64,000 nt of DNA from Yinghuangia aomiensis (GCF_039542225.1 NZ_BAABHS010000030.1:1-64000), one strand, 5' to 3'. Positions 25,025-33,637 are shown, counted from the first letter of the stretch. Translations and numbers: made by a program. The notes: generated by a model from the sequence alone, not told the origin.

Positions 25025-27238
25025 GTGGAGGGTACCGACGTGACCTTCGCCGAAGCCGTCATCGACAACGGCAGCTTCGGCACCCGCACCATCCGCTTCG
25101 AGACCGGCCGCCTGGCCCGCCAGGCCGCCGGTTCCGCAGTGGCTTACCTGGACGACGACACCATGGTGCTGTCGGCCACCACCGCTTCCAAGCGGCCCAA
25201 GGACCAGCTCGACTTCTTCCCCCTCACGGTGGACGTCGAAGAGCGCATGTACGCGGCCGGCAAGATCCCCGGCTCGTTCTTCCGCCGTGAAGGCCGGCCG
25301 TCCGAGGACGCGATCCTCACCTGCCGCCTGATCGACCGCCCGCTGCGCCCGTCCTTCAAGAAGGGCCTGCGCAACGAGATCCAGATCGTCGAGACGATCA
25401 TGGCGCTCAACCCCGACCACCTGTACGACGTCGTCGCGATCAACGCCGCGTCGATGTCCACGCAGCTCGCGGGCCTGCCGTTCTCCGGCCCGATCGGCGG
25501 CGTCCGCGTCGCGCTGATCGACGGCCAGTGGGTCGGCTTCCCGACGCACAGCGAGCTGGAGCGCGCCGTCTTCGACATGGTCGTCGCGGGCCGCGTCCTC
25601 CCGGACGGCGACGTCGCGATCATGATGGTCGAGGCCGAGGCCACCACCAGCACGATCGAGCTGGTCAAGGGCGGCGCCGTCGCGCCGACCGAGGAGGTCG
25701 TCGCGGAAGGCCTCGAGGCCGCCAAGCCGCACATCAAGGTGCTGTGCGCCGCGCAGTCGCAGGTCGCCGAGAAGGCCGCCAAGGAGACCGCCGACTACCC
25801 GGTGTTCCTGGACTACCAGGACGACGTGTTCGAGGCCCTCGCCGCCGCCGTCTCCGACGAGCTGGCCGCCGCCCTCACCATCGCGGGCAAGCAGGACCGC
25901 GAGAACGAGATCGACCGCGTCAAGGACATCGCCGCCGACAAGCTGCTCCCGCAGTTCGAAGGCCGCGAGAAGGAGATCGGCGGCGCGTTCCGCGCGCTGA
26001 CCAAGAAGCTGGTCCGCCAGCGCGTGCTCCGCGACAAGGTCCGCATCGACGGCCGCGGCCTCAGCGACATCCGCACCCTCTCCGCCGAGGTCGAGGTTGT
26101 GCCCCGCGTGCACGGCTCGGCGCTGTTCGAGCGCGGCGAGACGCAGATCCTCGGTGTCACGACGCTCAACATGCTCCGCATGGAGCAGATGATCGACACG
26201 CTGAACCCCGAGACGCGCAAGCGCTACATGCACAACTACAACTTCCCGCCGTACTCCACCGGCGAGACCGGCCGCGTCGGTTCGCCGAAGCGCCGCGAGA
26301 TCGGCCACGGCGCGCTCGCCGAGCGCGCGCTGCTGCCGGTGCTGCCGACGCGCGAGGAGTTCCCCTACGCGATCCGCCAGGTGTCCGAGGCCCTCGGCTC
26401 CAACGGCTCGACCTCGATGGGCTCGGTCTGCGCGTCCACGATGTCGCTGCTCAACGCCGGCGTGCCGCTGAAGTCGCCGGTCGCGGGCATCGCGATGGGC
26501 CTCATCTCGGACCAGGTCGACGGCGCCACCGAGTACGTGACGCTGACCGACATCCTCGGCGCCGAGGACGCGTACGGCGACATGGACTTCAAGGTCGCCG
26601 GCACGAAGGAATTCGTCACCGCGCTGCAGCTGGACACCAAGCTCGACGGCATCCCCGCCTCGGTGCTCGCCGCCGCGCTCAAGCAGGCCAAGGACGCCCG
26701 CCTGCACATCCTCGACGTGATGATGGAAGCGATCGACCGCCCGGACGAGATGTCCGAGTTCGCGCCGCGCATCATCACCGTCAAGATCCCGGTGGAGAAG
26801 ATCGGCGAGGTCATCGGCCCGAAGGGCAAGATGATCAACCAGATCCAGGACGACACCGGCGCGGACATCACGATCGAGGACGACGGCACGATTTACATCG
26901 GCGCCACCGACGGCCCGTCCGCCGAGGCCGCGCGGAACGTGATCAACCAGATCGCGAACCCGACGATGCCGGAGGTCGGCGAGCGTTACCTCGGCACCGT
27001 CGTCAAGACCACGACGTTCGGCGCGTTCGTCTCGCTCATGCCCGGCAAGGACGGCCTGCTGCACGTCTCGCAGCTGCGCAAGATGGCCGGCGGCAAGCGC
27101 GTCGAGAACGTCGAGGACGTCGTCAAGGTCGGCGACAAGGTCCAGGTCGAGATCGCCGAGATCGACCAGCGCGGCAAGCTGTCCCTCGTCCCGGTGGTCG
27201 AGGGCGAAGAGCAGGCCGGGGACGACTCCGCCAAGTGA
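25025..27238 (+). CDS. pnp: Polyribonucleotide nucleotidyltransferase (PNPase)
   Basis: 737-residue trimeric 3'-5' phosphorolytic exoribonuclease, which in streptomycetes also synthesises poly(A)-like tails. Domain order: RNase PH-1 (FGTRTIRFETGRLARQAAGS), all-alpha linker, RNase PH-2 (FERGETQILGVTTLN and SMGSVCASTMSLLNAGVP), KH domain with the GPKGK loop (EKIGEVIGPKGKMINQI), and S1 domain (LGTVVKTTTFGAFVSLMPGK). GTG 25025 has GAGGAGG seven bases upstream and gives the N-terminus expected for the family. Its TGA overlaps the GTG of the next gene (GTGA), so the M16 peptidase is translationally coupled. Confidence 0.98.
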   Translation: MEGTDVTFAEAVIDNGSFGTRTIRFETGRLARQAAGSAVAYLDDDTMVLSATTASKRPKDQLDFFPLTVDVEERMYAAGKIPGSFFRREGRPSEDAILTCRLIDRPLRPSFKKGLRNEIQIVETIMALNPDHLYDVVAINAASMSTQLAGLPFSGPIGGVRVALIDGQWVGFPTHSELERAVFDMVVAGRVLPDGDVAIMMVEAEATTSTIELVKGGAVAPTEEVVAEGLEAAKPHIKVLCAAQSQVAEKAAKETADYPVFLDYQDDVFEALAAAVSDELAAALTIAGKQDRENEIDRVKDIAADKLLPQFEGREKEIGGAFRALTKKLVRQRVLRDKVRIDGRGLSDIRTLSAEVEVVPRVHGSALFERGETQILGVTTLNMLRMEQMIDTLNPETRKRYMHNYNFPPYSTGETGRVGSPKRREIGHGALAERALLPVLPTREEFPYAIRQVSEALGSNGSTSMGSVCASTMSLLNAGVPLKSPVAGIAMGLISDQVDGATEYVTLTDILGAEDAYGDMDFKVAGTKEFVTALQLDTKLDGIPASVLAAALKQAKDARLHILDVMMEAIDRPDEMSEFAPRIITVKIPVEKIGEVIGPKGKMINQIQDDTGADITIEDDGTIYIGATDGPSAEAARNVINQIANPTMPEVGERYLGTVVKTTTFGAFVSLMPGKDGLLHVSQLRKMAGGKRVENVEDVVKVGDKVQVEIAEIDQRGKLSLVPVVEGEEQAGDDSAK

Positions 27239-28593
27239 CGAAGAAGTCCGTCGGGAGCCCGGCCGCTGCCTACGCGCAGCGGTCGGGCTCGACCAAGACC
27301 ATCCTCAAGGGCGACGACGGCGGCATAGTCCGACGGACCGTCCTCCCCGGCGGCCTGCGGGTCCTCACCGAGGCCATGCCCGGCGTCCGCTCGGCGACCT
27401 TCGGCATCTGGGTCGGCATCGGCTCCCGCGACGAGGCCCCGGCCCTCGCGGGCGCCACCCACTACCTGGAGCACCTGCTCTTCAAGGGCACCGCCAAGCG
27501 CGACGCCCTGGAGATCTCCGCCGCGCTCGACGCGGTCGGCGGCGAGATGAACGCGTTCACCGCCAAGGAGTACACGTGCTACTACGCGCGTGTCCTCGAC
27601 ACCGACCTGCCGCTGGCGATCGACGTCGTCTCCGACATGGTGACCGCGTCGCTCATCCGCGCCGAGGACGTGGACAGCGAGCGCGGCGTCATCCTCGAAG
27701 AGATCGCCATGAACGAGGACGACCCGGGCGACCTGGTCCACGAGCTGTTCACCGAGGCCCTCCTCGGCGACCAGCCGCTCGGCCGCCCCGTCCTGGGCAC
27801 CGTCGACTCGATCAACGCGCTCACCCGCAACCAGATCGCCGGCTATTACCGGCGCCGCTACCGGCCCCCGCACATGGTCGTCGCGGCGGCCGGCAACGTC
27901 GACCACGCCAAGGTCGTCCGGCTGGTCAAGAAGGCGTTCGCGGACGTCCCCGTCGACGCGGACGCCGAGCCCGCCGCACCCCGCGGCGGCCACCGTGCCA
28001 TCCGCGGCGGCGGCACCGTGCGCGTCCTGGAACGCCCCACCGAGCAGGCCCACCTGGTCCTCGGCATGCCCGGCGTCTCCCGCAGCGACGACCGCCGCTT
28101 CGCCCTCGCCGTGCTCAACGCGGCGCTCGGCGGCGGCATGAGTTCGCGGCTGTTCCAGGAGATCCGGGAAAAGCGCGGTCTGGCGTACTCGGTGTACTCG
28201 TACACCTCCGGCTTCGCCGACCTGGGCATGTTCGGCATCTACGCCGGCTGCCTGCCCGGCAAGGTCCACGAAGTCCTGCGGATCTGCCGCGCGGAACTCG
28301 CCAAGGTCGCCGCCGACGGCATAGACGACGAGGAACTCCAGCGGGCCATCGGCCAGCTGCACGGCTCGCTCGTGCTCGGCCTGGAGGACTCCGGATCCCG
28401 GATGAGCCGCATCGGCAAGAGCGAGCTGGTGTACGGCGAACACCTGTCCGTCGACGACCAGCTCGCCATCATCGGAGCGGTCACCGCGGAGCAGGTCCGG
28501 GAGGTGGCGCGGGACATCCTCGGACAACGTCCTACGCTGGCCTTGGTCGGACCGTTCCCGGACCCCGGCGCGTTCGCGGGAGCGGTGGCGTGA
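27235..28593 (+). CDS. M16 family zinc metallopeptidase (mitochondrial processing peptidase-like)
   Basis: 452-residue insulinase-type peptidase. The inverted zinc motif HxxEH is HYLEH (His76, Glu79, His80) in GATHYLEHLLFKGT, and the distal Glu ligand lies in ERGVILEEIAMNEDDP. The C-terminal half has the R/Y active-site region EIREKRGLAYSVYSY. No signal peptide is seen, so it is cytoplasmic. Start GTG 27235 overlaps the pnp stop by four bases. This pnp-M16 coupling is widespread in actinobacteria and some firmicutes, but the physiological substrate is unknown. Confidence 0.94.
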   Translation: MTKKSVGSPAAAYAQRSGSTKTILKGDDGGIVRRTVLPGGLRVLTEAMPGVRSATFGIWVGIGSRDEAPALAGATHYLEHLLFKGTAKRDALEISAALDAVGGEMNAFTAKEYTCYYARVLDTDLPLAIDVVSDMVTASLIRAEDVDSERGVILEEIAMNEDDPGDLVHELFTEALLGDQPLGRPVLGTVDSINALTRNQIAGYYRRRYRPPHMVVAAAGNVDHAKVVRLVKKAFADVPVDADAEPAAPRGGHRAIRGGGTVRVLERPTEQAHLVLGMPGVSRSDDRRFALAVLNAALGGGMSSRLFQEIREKRGLAYSVYSYTSGFADLGMFGIYAGCLPGKVHEVLRICRAELAKVAADGIDDEELQRAIGQLHGSLVLGLEDSGSRMSRIGKSELVYGEHLSVDDQLAIIGAVTAEQVREVARDILGQRPTLALVGPFPDPGAFAGAVA

Positions 28594-28637
28594 CCGCCTC
28601 CTGACCGCCGGGCACGCCGCTTCCGGGCCACCGCACG

Positions 28638-28659
28638 CGAACGTCCACCAGGACGTTCG
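28638..28659 (+). terminator. Hairpin between M16 peptidase gene and dapB
   Basis: Perfect 9-bp stem CGAACGTCC/GGACGTTCG with loop ACCA. It is followed by a direct repeat, CATCGAGCA twice (28665-28683). It may end the pnp-M16 transcript or lie in the dapB 5' leader. Confidence 0.45.
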
Positions 28660-28704
28660 GGAACATCGAGCACATCGAGCACTTCGCACACGAGGAGCAC
28701 GCAC

Positions 28705-29457
28705 ATGACCGCGCTGCGGGTCGCCGTCACCGGGGCCAAGGGCCGCATGGGGGCCGAAGTCTGCCGCGCCGTCGAGGCCGCCGACGGCCTCGAACTGGTG
28801 GCGCAGGTCGACCAGGGCGACTCGCTCGACGCGCTCGCCGACGCCGGAGCCCAGGTCGTCGTCGACTTCACCCACCCCGGCGTGGTCATGGACAACCTCG
28901 AGTACGCCGTCACGCACGGCATCCACGCGGTCGTCGGCACCAGCGGCTTCAGCCCGGACCGCGTCGACACGGTCCGCGGCTGGACCGACGCCAACCCCGG
29001 CGTCGGCGTGCTCATCGCCCCGAACTTCGGCATCGGCGCGGTCCTCATGATGCAGTTCGCCGCCAAAGCCGCCCGGTACTACGAATCGGCCGAGATCGTC
29101 GAACTGCACCACCCCAACAAGGTCGACGCGCCCAGCGGCACCGCCCGCCGGACCGCCGAACTCGTCGCCGAGGCCCGCGCCGCGGCCGGACTCGGCGCCA
29201 TGCCCGACGCCACCACGGACGACCCGGACGGCGCCCGCGGCGCCACGGTCGACGGCATCCCCGTGCACGCCGTCCGGCTCCGCGGCCTGGTCGCCCACCA
29301 GGAAGTCCTGCTCGGCGACGCGGGCGAAATGCTCACCATCCGGCACGACTCGTTCCAGCGCACGTCCTTCATGCCGGGTGTGATCCTCGGCGTCCGCCGC
29401 GTCGGCTCGGTGCCCGGCGTGACCCTCGGGCTCGAGCACTACCTGGATCTGGACTAG
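28705..29457 (+). CDS. dapB: 4-hydroxy-tetrahydrodipicolinate reductase
   Basis: 250-residue NAD(P)H-dependent reductase of the diaminopimelate/lysine pathway; the streptomycete cell wall uses LL-DAP made by this route. The Rossmann nucleotide loop is VTGAKGRMG near the N-terminus, and the substrate-binding/catalytic motif is ELHHPNKVDAPSGTA (~130-144, with the active HH and K). ATG 28705 has GAGGAG upstream. It is followed after four bases by a small membrane protein gene. Its pathway partner dapA lies 4 kb downstream, not in the same operon. Confidence 0.97.
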   Translation: MTALRVAVTGAKGRMGAEVCRAVEAADGLELVAQVDQGDSLDALADAGAQVVVDFTHPGVVMDNLEYAVTHGIHAVVGTSGFSPDRVDTVRGWTDANPGVGVLIAPNFGIGAVLMMQFAAKAARYYESAEIVELHHPNKVDAPSGTARRTAELVAEARAAAGLGAMPDATTDDPDGARGATVDGIPVHAVRLRGLVAHQEVLLGDAGEMLTIRHDSFQRTSFMPGVILGVRRVGSVPGVTLGLEHYLDLD

Positions 29458-29461
29458 GGAC

Positions 29462-29971
29462 GTGAGGACCGACAGTTCCGTGAAACAACGCGTCACCGCC
29501 CTCGTCCTGGTCGCGCTGCTCGTCTTCTACGTGCTGCTCGTCGGCAGCCGCGGCCTGATCGCCATCGACGACGGGCGGCCGACGGTCGTCACTCTCGGTA
29601 TTGCGGTCCTCGCCATCCCCGTCGTCGGCGTCTGGTACATCTGGCGCGAACTGCGCTTCGGCTTCACGATGCAGCAGCTCGCCCGCGAACTCGAAGCCGA
29701 GGGCGAACTCCCCGCCGACGAACTCCAGCGCACCCCCGGCGGCCGCGTCGACCGCGCCAGCGCCGACGAGGTCTTCACCCGCCGCAAGGCGGAAACCGAA
29801 GCCGACCCGGACAACTGGCGGACGTGGTACCGGCTCGCCGTCGCCTACTCCGACGCCCGCGACAACGCACGCGGACGCCGGGCGATGCTGACGGCGATCC
29901 GGCTGCACCGGGGGGAGCGGAAGGGCGCGGGGGCGGGGGAGCCCCGGGGGCCTGGGGAGTCTCAGGACTGA
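29462..29971 (+). CDS. Small membrane protein with C-terminal TPR-like tail
   Basis: 169-residue protein with two membrane helices (VTALVLVALLVFYVLLVGS, about 11-29, and TVVTLGIAVLAIPVVGVWYI, about 41-60), then a charged linker and a tetratricopeptide-like segment WYRLAVAYSDARDNARGRRA. Conserved at this site after dapB in streptomycetes; function unknown. It starts at GTG 29462, four bases past dapB, or at an internal GTG 29480 just before the first helix; the former keeps tight coupling to dapB. The last ~15 codons are Gly-rich and run into a GC-rich hexamer repeat (GGTCCG/GGTTCG) at 29972-30005, which looks like recent slippage. Confidence 0.8.
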   Translation: MRTDSSVKQRVTALVLVALLVFYVLLVGSRGLIAIDDGRPTVVTLGIAVLAIPVVGVWYIWRELRFGFTMQQLARELEAEGELPADELQRTPGGRVDRASADEVFTRRKAETEADPDNWRTWYRLAVAYSDARDNARGRRAMLTAIRLHRGERKGAGAGEPRGPGESQD

Positions 29972-30073
29972 GGTCCGGGTCCGGGTCCGGGTTCGGGTTC
30001 GGGGGCGTTCAGGGGCTTTCGGGTCCCGCGTCCTGCGTTCGGGGTCTGGGGTCCGGATTGCCGGGTTCGGGGT

Positions 30074-30865
30074 TCAGGCGAGGGCTATGCCGGCGGTGGG
30101 CTCGGTGGGGGGCCGTGACGGTCCGGTCGGGTCGGCCGTGTCGCTCCGGTCTTCCGCGTCGTTCGTCGTGGCCGTCGTGGCCGTCGTGGCCGTCGGGGGG
30201 AGGACGTGGAGAGCTGTGAGGGTTTCCGGTGAGGCCGGGGCCGCGAAGATCCCCACGACCGCGTCCACCAGGTCGGCGACGAACGCCATCGGCGGCAGGA
30301 CGTCCGCGGTACTTCCCTCGTAGACCCGTTGCTCGCGGTCCGCGGTCGCGTGCACCAGCAGACTCCCGCCGAGCTGCAGCCGACTGCGGCGGATCGGCGT
30401 CGGCACGTGTCCCATCGCGGCGCCGATCATCCCGCCGATCCGCGTCACACTGCCCTCCACGCCCATCGCGGGCAGGGCGTACACCGACGCCCCGGCGTGC
30501 TGGTGCACGCGGGCGAGGAACCGCACGTAGAAACTCCCGCCGGCATCGATCTGCTCGGCGAGCGGACGCACCATCGCATCGGTCAACGCCCGCAGATCGG
30601 TCGCACGGCCGGCCGCCACCAGCGCGTCCACGAGATCCTCGCGGCGCCGGTTGATCGTCTCCAGACGGAACGCGAAGATCGCCCGGATCAGCTCTTCCTT
30701 CGTCCCGAAGTGGTACTGCGCCGCCGAGTTGTTGCGCTGCCCCGCGGCGACGCTGATCTGCCGCAACGACACCGCGTCGATGCCGTGCACGGCGAACAGG
30801 CGCTCGGCGGTCAAGAGCAAACGTTCCCGCGTCGAAGCCGCGTGGGAAGCGGAGGTCGGCGTCAC
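30074..30865 (-). CDS. TetR family transcriptional regulator
   Basis: 263-residue one-component repressor. The N-terminal helix-turn-helix is TRERLLLTAERLFAVHG, then DAVSLRQISVAAGQRNNSAA and YHFGTKEELIRAI, as in the family. The C-terminal ligand domain is unassigned and ends in a Thr/Pro/Asp-rich tail with an ATTATT-type Ala-Thr repeat (encoded by GGCCGTCGT units at 30170-30200). The start GTG 30865 is ten bases from a 16-bp palindrome that is a likely autoregulatory operator. It lies 78 bases downstream of a GNAT gene on the same strand. The inducing ligand and other targets cannot be inferred. Confidence 0.9.
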   Translation of the reverse strand: MTPTSASHAASTRERLLLTAERLFAVHGIDAVSLRQISVAAGQRNNSAAQYHFGTKEELIRAIFAFRLETINRRREDLVDALVAAGRATDLRALTDAMVRPLAEQIDAGGSFYVRFLARVHQHAGASVYALPAMGVEGSVTRIGGMIGAAMGHVPTPIRRSRLQLGGSLLVHATADREQRVYEGSTADVLPPMAFVADLVDAVVGIFAAPASPETLTALHVLPPTATTATTATTNDAEDRSDTADPTGPSRPPTEPTAGIALA

Positions 30866-30875
30866 GCGCCAACGT

Positions 30876-30891
30876 TAAGACGAGTGTCTTA
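30876..30891. promoter_or_regulatory. Palindromic operator upstream of the tetR-type gene
   Basis: TAAGAC-GAGT-GTCTTA, a perfect 6-4-6 palindrome ten bases before the GTG start and in the gap after the GNAT stop. Size and place fit a TetR-family operator for autorepression. Confidence 0.6.
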
Positions 30892-30943
30892 GCACTTCAA
30901 TGCGTGATCACCGGGACTTTGCCCTTCGCGTACGCTCGGCCGC

Positions 30944-31495
30944 TCACGCGTCCGGCGCGCCCGCCCCCGTGTCGGTGTGCAGCCGAAACTGGCGCACCCG
31001 CTGCTCGCCGCGCTCGTCCAACTCCAACTCCCGGCGCGCACCGTCCGCGGCCCAACCCGCCGACTCCAGAAACTCCCGCAACGGCCGGTCCGGCTCCAAC
31101 ACCCACATCACCACCGTCCCCGCACCGGCCTCCCGCGCATGCTCCACCGCCGCGGCCAGCAGCCGCGACCCGTGCCCGTGCCGCTGCTCCGCGGGACTCA
31201 CCACCAGGATGCTCAACTCGACATCCGACTCCACCAGATCCGGATCCTGCGCGGGCACCACCGCGGCAAACCCCACCGGCTCCGGCCCGGCACACGCCAC
31301 CAACACCGCATGCCGCTCCGTCGGCGGATGCTCGATCGCATGCCCCCACCCGGCGGCCAACACCTCGGGATCGAACGGCTCCAACGCAGCCTCCGGCAGC
31401 ACCCCCTCATACGCCGCCCGCCACGCCGCCGCCTGCACTACCCCCAACGCTCCGCCATCCCCGGCCCGCCCACCCCGCACACTCACATCCGCCAT
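30944..31495 (-). CDS. GNAT family N-acetyltransferase
   Basis: 183-residue acetyl-CoA dependent acyltransferase. The family core is SDVELSILVVSPAEQRHGHG followed by SRLLAAAVEHARE, with the pyrophosphate-binding Q/R-x-x-G-x-G loop as QRHGHG, and the later WVLEPDRPLREFLESAGW block. ATG 31495 is chosen because the family similarity begins at MADVSVRGGRAGDGG; the frame continues open to 32500 without meaning. It precedes the tetR-type gene. The substrate cannot be predicted. Confidence 0.88.
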   Translation of the reverse strand: MADVSVRGGRAGDGGALGVVQAAAWRAAYEGVLPEAALEPFDPEVLAAGWGHAIEHPPTERHAVLVACAGPEPVGFAAVVPAQDPDLVESDVELSILVVSPAEQRHGHGSRLLAAAVEHAREAGAGTVVMWVLEPDRPLREFLESAGWAADGARRELELDERGEQRVRQFRLHTDTGAGAPDA

Positions 31496-31909
31496 CCCGA
31501 CTCCCTCAACGCCAGACCCCGCGGGGGAATTGTCCCGCGAACGAGCAGACCCCGCGCCCAAATCGACGAAGGCCACCGGGGCGGGGTGGGGCGGGGGTGG
31601 TGAGACGGGGGAGGCCGGGGGCTCAGGGTGCGCGGCGGGGGCGCGCGGTGCGTACGGACGGCGGGCGCGCGGCGGTGGGCGCCGTCCCTGGGACGTCGCT
31701 CGCGGATATCCGGGGTGCGTTCCGGACCTGGAGCGACTGGCTCCCCGCGACTCGCGTCGCCCAAGGGAACGGATGCCTGTCGGCCGGGGTTCTCGGTCTC
31801 TCTCGCAGCGACACGGGGGATCGACACGCGGACCGCGGCGCGGGGTTGGCCTCGACCGTGCCACGCTGTCCCCGACGCCTCGGCCACCCCCTCCGAGAGG
31901 ACGCAGCCC
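31496..31909. other. Intergenic region between GNAT gene and lipoprotein gene (414 bp)
   Basis: No gene, structured RNA or convincing promoter is seen. The stretch 31560-31640 is a G-rich purine tract on the plus strand. It separates divergent genes, so both promoters should lie here. Confidence 0.3.
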
Positions 31910-32521
31910 ATGCCCGCCCGCCCCTGGCACCTGGCCACCACGCTCGCGGCGGTAGCCCTGACCACCACGTCCTGCGTCGCGGGGCCAACCATCACCGACG
32001 AAAAGAAGCCCGCCGCGGCGACAGCTCCTGCAACCACGTTCCCGACAGCATCTGGACCTCCGAACGCGCCGAACCTGCCAACGACTCAGACGAGTCCGAA
32101 CGGGTCTGCGATTGCGTCTGCAAGCCCGTCGGCGCCGCCGAAGATCTACTCCGTAGGCGGGGACGCCTTCGAGTTCGCGTCCTCGATGAAGGTGAGCGTG
32201 ACCGCCATCACGGACGAAGGCGCGATCTCGTCCGGTGTTCCCGGGCGGCGCCGTGTCGCCGTGCATCTGCAGGTGGTGAACGGTTCTTCCGGCGATCTTC
32301 ATCCGTACGGAATGCTCGTGACATTGGAGGCTTGCCCCTCGCCCACGGGCAGTTGCGGAACGCCCGGCGACGGACCGGATCGCAAGGAACCATCGGCGAT
32401 CGCTGCCGGAACAACGGCGGATGTGGTGCGGTACTTCGGTGTGCCGGGGGCGGACCCGCTGAGGCTTGCTCGTGTCGAGATCAAGTACAACACCGCGCAC
32501 GCAACGTTCGCCTACTCCTGA
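31910..32521 (+). CDS. Putative exported lipoprotein
   Basis: 203-residue protein of unknown function. The signal peptide HLATTLAAVALTTTSCVAG carries a weak lipobox (TTSC; Cys23). A Thr/Ala/Pro/Ser-rich linker of ~60 residues follows, then a ~110-residue beta-rich domain (SMKVSVTAITDEGAI, RVAVHLQVVNGSSGDLHPYG, VVRYFGVPGADPLRLARVEI). That layout recalls DUF4352/telokin-like immunoprotective domains of exported actinobacterial lipoproteins, but I cannot confirm it. Two cysteines (LEACPSPTGSCG) may form a disulfide. ATG 31910 has GAGAGGA upstream. Third-position GC is lower than in the neighbours, so the gene may be a later arrival or fast evolving. Confidence 0.75.
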   Translation: MPARPWHLATTLAAVALTTTSCVAGPTITDEKKPAAATAPATTFPTASGPPNAPNLPTTQTSPNGSAIASASPSAPPKIYSVGGDAFEFASSMKVSVTAITDEGAISSGVPGRRRVAVHLQVVNGSSGDLHPYGMLVTLEACPSPTGSCGTPGDGPDRKEPSAIAAGTTADVVRYFGVPGADPLRLARVEIKYNTAHATFAYS

Positions 32522-32615
32522 GTGGAGAGCCCGCCTCTATGGCGTGGCGATTCCCTGTCGGATTGCTGACTAGGCTTGCGGATGTTCACTTGAGCCCGTC
32601 CGAGGAGTGCCCCGC

Positions 32616-33353
32616 GTGAGTGATGTGTCCGCCGAGTCCGAGATTCGATTTCGGAGTGATGTCACCGTCGAGTTGGTGAAGCAGAGCGCCGGGGACCAGG
32701 ACGTGTTGTGGGCCGCGCGGGTGTCCACGGCGGGGGAGAAGTCGCTGGACGAGTTGGCGAAGGACCCGGGGCGGTCGAAGGGGCTCATCAACTTCCTGAT
32801 GCGGGACAAGCACGGGAGCCCGTTCGAGCACAACTCGATGACGTTCTTCGTGAGCGCGCCGATCTTCGTGTTCCGGGAATTCCACCGGCACCGGGTCGGG
32901 TGGTCGTACAACGAGGAGTCCGGCCGCTACCGCGAGCTGGAGCCGGTGTTCTACGTGCCCGCGCAGGAGCGGAAGCTGGTGCAGCAGGGGAAGCCGGGGG
33001 CGTACGACTTCGTCGACGGGACGCCGGAGCAGTTCAAGATCGTCGGGGAGTCGGCCCGCGAGGCGTACCGGAAGTCGTACGCGGCGTACCAGGAGATGCT
33101 GGCGGCCGGTGTCGCCCGCGAGGTGGCCCGGGCGGTGCTGCCGGTCGGGCTGTACTCGTCGATGTACGCGACCTGCAATGCGCGTTCGCTGATGCACTTC
33201 CTGGGGCTGCGCACCCGTCACGACGACGCCGCGTACCCGTCGTTCCCGCAGCGCGAGATCGAGATGGTGGCGGAGCGGATGGAAGCCGCGTGGGCGGAGC
33301 TGATGCCGTTGACGTACGCGGCGTTCAACGCGAACGGGCGCGTCGCGCCGTAG
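32616..33353 (+). CDS. thyX: FAD-dependent thymidylate synthase ThyX
   Basis: 245-residue flavoenzyme that methylates dUMP to dTMP using methylene-tetrahydrofolate and NADPH. The ThyX signature RHRVGWSYNEESGRYRE is present after HNSMTFFVSAPIFVFREF, as are ARAVLPVGLYSSMYATCNAR (the region of the nucleophilic Ser) and FLGLRTRHDDAAYPS. GTG 32616 is chosen over GTG 32607 because CGAGGAG (32601-32607) then lies eight bases upstream. A TAGGCT at 32571-32576 is a good -10. The gene precedes dapA as in other streptomycetes. Confidence 0.97.
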   Translation: MSDVSAESEIRFRSDVTVELVKQSAGDQDVLWAARVSTAGEKSLDELAKDPGRSKGLINFLMRDKHGSPFEHNSMTFFVSAPIFVFREFHRHRVGWSYNEESGRYRELEPVFYVPAQERKLVQQGKPGAYDFVDGTPEQFKIVGESAREAYRKSYAAYQEMLAAGVAREVARAVLPVGLYSSMYATCNARSLMHFLGLRTRHDDAAYPSFPQREIEMVAERMEAAWAELMPLTYAAFNANGRVAP

Positions 33354-33380
33354 GCGTGCGGAGGGGTGTCGGGGGCGGAG

Positions 33381-33401
33381 GGTAGCGGCTGCGAAGCTGC
33401 C
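33381..33401 (+). terminator. Weak hairpin after thyX
   Basis: 6-bp stem GGTAGC/GCTGCC (one G-U) with a 9-base loop, 28 bases past the thyX stop. Possible terminator; no U-tract. Confidence 0.3.
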
Positions 33402-33431
33402 CCGCGTGGTCAAATCGGCACAAAGGGTGAC

Positions 33432-33509
33432 ATGGAACTTTTTTCGCGTCATTGCCCGGCATTTTTCGGCCACGTGCCTGATACTGAAGAAGACCCCGGC
33501 GCTGCTTGA
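33432..33509 (+). CDS. Candidate 25-residue leader peptide upstream of dapA
   Basis: A 26-codon frame starting ATG 33432 with AAAGGGTG four bases upstream. It encodes a short peptide beginning MELFSRHCPAFFGH and ending in DPGAA. Codon use is unlike the neighbours: TTT twice, CTT, CAT and GAT; third-position GC is 11 of 25. Its last six codons form the 5' arm of the strong hairpin 33492-33535, and the stop codon lies in the loop, so a ribosome that finishes the peptide would melt the hairpin. This is what a translational attenuator would look like. The coding call is uncertain because the third-position bias is weak. Confidence 0.4.
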   Translation: MELFSRHCPAFFGHVPDTEEDPGAA

Positions 33510-33535
33510 ACCCCCGAGCAGGCAGCGCCGGGGTC
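33492..33535 (+). promoter_or_regulatory. Strong hairpin between thyX and dapA
   Basis: Perfect 14-bp stem (33492-33505 with 33522-33535) and a 16-base loop containing a CCCCC run. No U-tract follows. It may be a terminator, an attenuator controlled by the leader ORF, or the 5' end of a small RNA started from GATACT at 33480-33485. Confidence 0.6.
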
Positions 33536-33624
33536 CTCGCACGTCCGGTGCGGGACGGGTCCCGCGGAGCGGCGTCCGGAGACCGGAATGTGGGCCGCTA
33601 CAGCTACCCTGCCACCTGGCCCGG

Positions 33625-33630
33625 TACCGT
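33625..33630 (+). promoter_or_regulatory. Candidate -10 of a leaderless dapA promoter
   Basis: TACCGT followed by exactly seven bases and then ATG 33638, which lacks a real Shine-Dalgarno sequence. That spacing puts the transcription start at or next to the start codon. Confidence 0.45.
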
Positions 33631-33637
33631 TTGGGGC

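Noticed and set aside
33480..33485. GATACT as the -10 of a small RNA or dapA transcript beginning at the hairpin
   Set aside because: The -10 is good but no -35 lies at 16-19 bp; TTGCCC is 22 bp away. Kept only as an alternative in the hairpin entry.
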